From contig CAMBRH010000203.1 in NCBI GenBank assembly GCA_945870115.1, positions 1 to 6,608 of the forward strand: a stretch of DNA of 6,608 nucleotides, read 5' to 3'. Positions 6,317-6,608 of this stretch are shown piece by piece. Origin of the DNA: Chitinophaga pinensis (GTDB lineage Bacteria > Bacteroidota > Bacteroidia > Flavobacteriales_D > Crocinitomicaceae). The notes under the pieces are model-generated. The model was not told the origin of the DNA. It did no database searches and worked only from the letters and a program-made list of their open reading frames with translations. Position 1 is the first letter of the stretch. The number at the start of each line of letters is the position of its first letter. The translations under genes and the position numbers were made by a program.

Positions 6317-6608
6317 TGAATATTTTACAAGGAATTCTAGGCTTGATTTTTAAAATCTACATTGCAGTGGTTTTTTCTATTTGTCTCGGAATTTTTTATC
6401 TGCCTATTTTATTTTTTAAACAAAATCCGAAAACGATAAAAAAAACGTTTCAAGTGTTTAAAATTTGGAGTTGGACCTTTAGAATATTAACTTTTATTCA
6501 CGTTCGTTTTGAGAAAAAATCTCAGCTGCCAAAAGCCCCATACATTGTTGTTTCTAACCACGCTTCCTATTTAGATATTTTTTTGATGTATTCAATTCTT
6601 CCGCAAAA
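6316..6608 (+). CDS. 1-acyl-sn-glycerol-3-phosphate acyltransferase, PlsC-like (3' end outside window)
   Basis: The frame runs from the ATG at 6316 to the window end without a stop (97 complete codons). Residues about 8-34 form a hydrophobic membrane segment (KIYIAVVFSICLGIFYLP), followed by a basic stretch and then IVVSNHASYLDIF at 77-89. That stretch contains acyltransferase motif I, NHxSxxD, with His82 and Asp87 as the catalytic HX4D pair. The membrane helix before motif I and its spacing fit PlsC, which adds the second acyl chain to lysophosphatidate in phospholipid synthesis at the inner membrane. Motifs II-IV lie beyond the window, so a related lysophospholipid or ornithine-lipid acyltransferase is possible. 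The protein would be expected to be about 240-250 residues. It lies 84 nt after the BlaI-like gene. I use no gene symbol because only the N-terminal part is visible. Confidence 0.85.
   Translation, partial: MNILQGILGLIFKIYIAVVFSICLGIFYLPILFFKQNPKTIKKTFQVFKIWSWTFRILTFIHVRFEKKSQLPKAPYIVVSNHASYLDIFLMYSILPQ

Noticed and set aside
1..6608. CRISPR arrays, tRNA/rRNA genes, insertion sequences, phage or toxin-antitoxin genes
   Set aside because: No regular repeat-spacer pattern, cloverleaf-like gene, transposase motif or terminal inverted repeats were seen, and nearly all the sequence is accounted for by ordinary genes.

Overview
The window is strongly AT-rich and reads as a stretch of a Bacteroidota chromosome, most likely Flavobacteriia. 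The evidence is a TonB-dependent receptor paired with a DUF4249 lipoprotein, A-rich leaders without Shine-Dalgarno sequences, a signal peptide ending in Ala-Gln, and the overall protein style. All genes lie on the + strand: six complete genes, plus one cut by each window edge. There are no RNA genes, insertion sequences, CRISPR arrays or phage genes, and no gene-free stretch longer than about 90 bases.

Layout. (1) 1-2291: the C-terminal beta-barrel part of a TonB-dependent outer-membrane receptor, followed 2 nt later by a DUF4249 lipoprotein. This looks like a two-gene uptake unit and is closed by a hairpin/T-tract terminator whose stem overlaps the second stop codon. (2) 2358-4557: a tight cluster of a BepA/LoiP-like M48 metalloprotease lipoprotein, a cyclase-family (kynurenine-formamidase-like) hydrolase 14 nt downstream, and bioD (dethiobiotin synthetase), whose ATG overlaps the cyclase TGA by 4 nt. 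(3) 4619-5836: a secreted C1 cysteine peptidase of the aminopeptidase C/bleomycin hydrolase type. (4) 5908-6231: a short BlaI/MecI-family winged-helix regulator with no sensor protease gene beside it here. (5) 6316 to the end: the N-terminal part of a PlsC-type 1-acylglycerol-3-phosphate acyltransferase.

How they work together. The first two genes probably act together at the outer membrane, on an unknown ligand. M48, cyclase and bioD are probably co-transcribed, but only bioD has a clear pathway (biotin), and no other bio gene is in view. The remaining genes are mostly housekeeping or envelope genes. No obviously new system is visible. The points most worth a second look are the cyclase with altered metal-site residues coupled to bioD, the orphan shortened BlaI-like regulator, and the secreted form of a usually cytoplasmic peptidase fold.
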